Shown here: positions 46,060-64,000 of the stretch, in pieces
How the letters are laid out: each line of letters begins with the position of its first letter
Position numbering within the stretch: the stretch's first letter is position 1
Origin: Caprimulgus europaeus
Taxonomy: Eukaryota; Chordata; Aves; Caprimulgiformes; Caprimulgidae
DNA: 64,000 bases
Assembly (NCBI GenBank): GCA_907165065.1
Contig: OU015543.1
Span: 8,993,501 to 9,057,500 of the forward strand
Reading direction: 5' to 3'
Position numbers and translations under genes: made by a program
Notes under the pieces: model-generated
What the model saw: the letters and a program-made list of their open reading frames with translations, nothing else
Databases searched by the model: none
Told to the model about the DNA's origin: nothing

Positions 46060-48197
46060 TTTATTATTCACAGTTAATTACTATCTACCAAATGCTGCTG
46101 CAGAGTTAAAGGATTAAGTACATAGGCCTTTTTTTTATTTAAACACTGATTTTTTTTTTTTTTAAGATATATACACACACAAGACATATGTCTGCAAGGC
46201 TGCATGATATACACCAATTCCAAAATAAGGAAACAATCAAATGGTCCAGGTGTAGAATGCCATAGATTCCTTTTTCCAATCACTTTACAAAGAAGGAAGA
46301 AAGTGAGTGACAGCTAGCAAGGAGAGGGGGGAGAAAGTAATACTCTACAGGATAGATCTCTCTTTCATCTGCTGGAAAATTAAAGTGTAAGGCAGTGTCC
46401 ATCTCAGGAATAAAACATTTGTAACACTTAGTACAAAAAAAGGCACCCTCCAACAAAAGATTGCCTGTGCTTAGGCAGGGCGGGAGGAGATCTCCGCTGC
46501 AGGTTTTGGATTCGTTGGTGGGGTGAAGGGATCCAGCCAAACGGCCACCAAAAGGGAAAATAACGCAACTGAAGGTTGGCACAGAGCGCGGGGCGGCTTG
46601 ATTGCTTTCCTCTGCGCCCAACTGATCATCGCACTGCTCGGGTGCGGGGGCAAACGGCCACAGTAAATGCCATCACGGCGAGGGGTGGGGATTACAGTCA
46701 TCACACAGCCTGCTGTGAATGGGGAGCGGGCAGGGGAGTCTACTTCAACAGGAACACTGACCTGAGGAGGAAGGAGAAACTGGAGAACAGTGATGCCAAC
46801 CCCACTTCTCAAGAGCAACACGACTGCAAATGTTCCCTCTCCAGGCCAAAGAGACAGGCTGATTACATGCATCACGTAGAAACATTCACTAATAGCATAA
46901 AGTTTTTTCAAGCACTATTTCTTGAGGTTTCTCTGCATTATAAAGTTTTCCATCAAAGGAATGTACATTTTATAGGACATCTCAGGGCTGTTATTTCTCA
47001 AACTTCCCCCTTAACCCTCCCTCCTCAAAATAATCTTCCTCATTTTCCCTGGTCATAACTTCCCCCTTTCTCTGACTTCTTTAGAGGTTCCTGGTTGCAG
47101 CTCCCCACCTCTGAGCAGCCTAAGCTGCCAATTGAATGCCTTGATTTTATTTTCCTTAGAATAAGGGAAGTTGAATAGTAAGACAAATCTGAAGATTAAA
47201 GCTCCATCTCAGCTTGCAGATTTTTTTTCTCAAAAGTCCATTGATAAAACCACCTTCCTTTACACCCTTCCCCAAAAGTATTTATTTACACATCGGCAGA
47301 AAAAACACCTCTGAAAAGCTCTGGACTGTCCTTTTAACTTAAAAAAAATAAAAAAGAAAATAAGGGAAAGGCACTATGGAAAAAATTACAGAATGTGCTC
47401 AACCGTACACCTTTAAGAAAAAACAAAAAAAGCTGTAAGCACAGCATTAACAGACTTCGGTTGTAGGCTGGAGTTTCTCAAAGCAGCACTGAGACTCAAA
47501 AGAAAAAAAAAAAAAAACAAAACCAAGACAGAACAAAACAAAAAGCCACACAACTCTTCTCCCTTCCCCTGCTTGGAAGCTGCTGAGCTTCAGAAGAAAG
47601 TGCCAAAGGAGAAGAGACAATAAAAATTAGATTAACACCTCATCTTTCCCAGGCAAGAAGATCTGAATGTTGAAGGCAAAAGCAGAGACTGATGATTTTT
47701 TTTGTTGTTGTTTTTTTTAAAGGCAGGACTGTGGATTTGGCTCTTCTCTCATGTCCCTTCACGTCAAATGAAGACCGTTTGCAGAGAGAGAAAATACCAG
47801 CAGAGTTTCTCCCTTTTCCTTTAACTGCATGGCTAGGACTTTATATGGCATTAAAACTTCATGCACTGACGGACAGAGGACAGAGGAGGAGGGGGAAACA
47901 AGAAGAGTGAATGAAAGGGGGTAACCCAGGAGCAGCTGAGGAAATTTGTTATTTTCATTTTTTTTCTCTCTCTCTCTTTTTTTTTTTTCTTTTTTTTAAG
48001 ATAAGTTTTGGTGTGTAAGTTGAACTCTTCCCCCGCCCCGCCCCTGAAGTTCCGTACTGAGTGAAGGAAGATCACCTCACGGTGAAAGGTGACTCAGGTT
48101 TTATCGCCGTGCGGTTTTAGGTCACTGGCTGCAGTTAGGCTCTGTATGTGTATTTACTGTTTCTCTGGTTTCTTTAAATAATCTCTAATATTTATCT
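46060..48197 (-). other. GRB2: GRB2 3' UTR with tandem poly(A) signals
   Basis: The 2.1 kb after the stop codon has AATAAA on the gene strand at 47281-47286, 47146-47151, 46134-46139 and 46060-46065. The most distal gives a UTR close to the roughly 2-kb one of mammalian GRB2. A 42-base purine tract (gene strand) at 47957-47998 and an A/T homopolymer run near 47500 lie within it. Which signals are used is not visible from sequence. Confidence 0.65.

Positions 48198-64000
<15,803 letters not shown>

Overview
This is a bird nuclear genome window. Coding exons are short and split by GT-AG introns, promoters sit in CpG-rich islands, and several CR1 LINE fragments carry the avian 3' end. Gene order and orientation match the block NUP85-GGA3-MRPS7-MIF4GD-SLC25A19-GRB2 on human 17q25. 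Exons were read by eye from the sequence and from remembered family sequences, with no database search. The species cannot be named; the CR1 variant suggests a non-galliform bird.

Layout. 1-1615: last three coding exons and 3' end of NUP85 (+). About 1965-22996: complete GGA3 (-), 17 coding exons, 754 residues, with its 3' UTR tail to tail with NUP85. 22997-23115: a 119-bp GC-box-rich divergent promoter between the GGA3 and MRPS7 start codons. 23116-26472: complete MRPS7 (+), 5 exons, 233 residues. About 27193-33900: MIF4GD (-), 5 coding exons, 222 residues, with a CpG-island promoter near 33.0-34.1 kb. 38092-43986 (transcript to about 44.5 kb): SLC25A19 (-), 6 coding exons, 318 residues, with a CpG-rich promoter at 44.4-44.7 kb. 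46060 to beyond 64000: GRB2 (-), last four coding exons (191 of 217 residues) and a 2.1-kb 3' UTR; the first coding exon lies outside the window.

Function. These are unrelated housekeeping genes: nuclear pore scaffold, trans-Golgi clathrin adaptor, mitochondrial ribosome protein, histone-mRNA translation factor, mitochondrial thiamine pyrophosphate carrier and receptor tyrosine kinase adaptor. Two encode mitochondrial proteins.

The rest is introns, UTRs, eight CR1 fragments, one AAAAT microsatellite, three minisatellites and a local duplication in MIF4GD. I found no undescribed multi-gene system, RNA gene, retrovirus or CRISPR. The most interesting points are a glycine at the GGA3 position matching the mammalian caspase-3 cleavage aspartate, the duplicated segment in MIF4GD introns, a 56-bp tandem repeat carrying splice-donor-like sequences in SLC25A19 intron 1, and the compact divergent GGA3/MRPS7 promoter with YY1-like motifs on both start codons.
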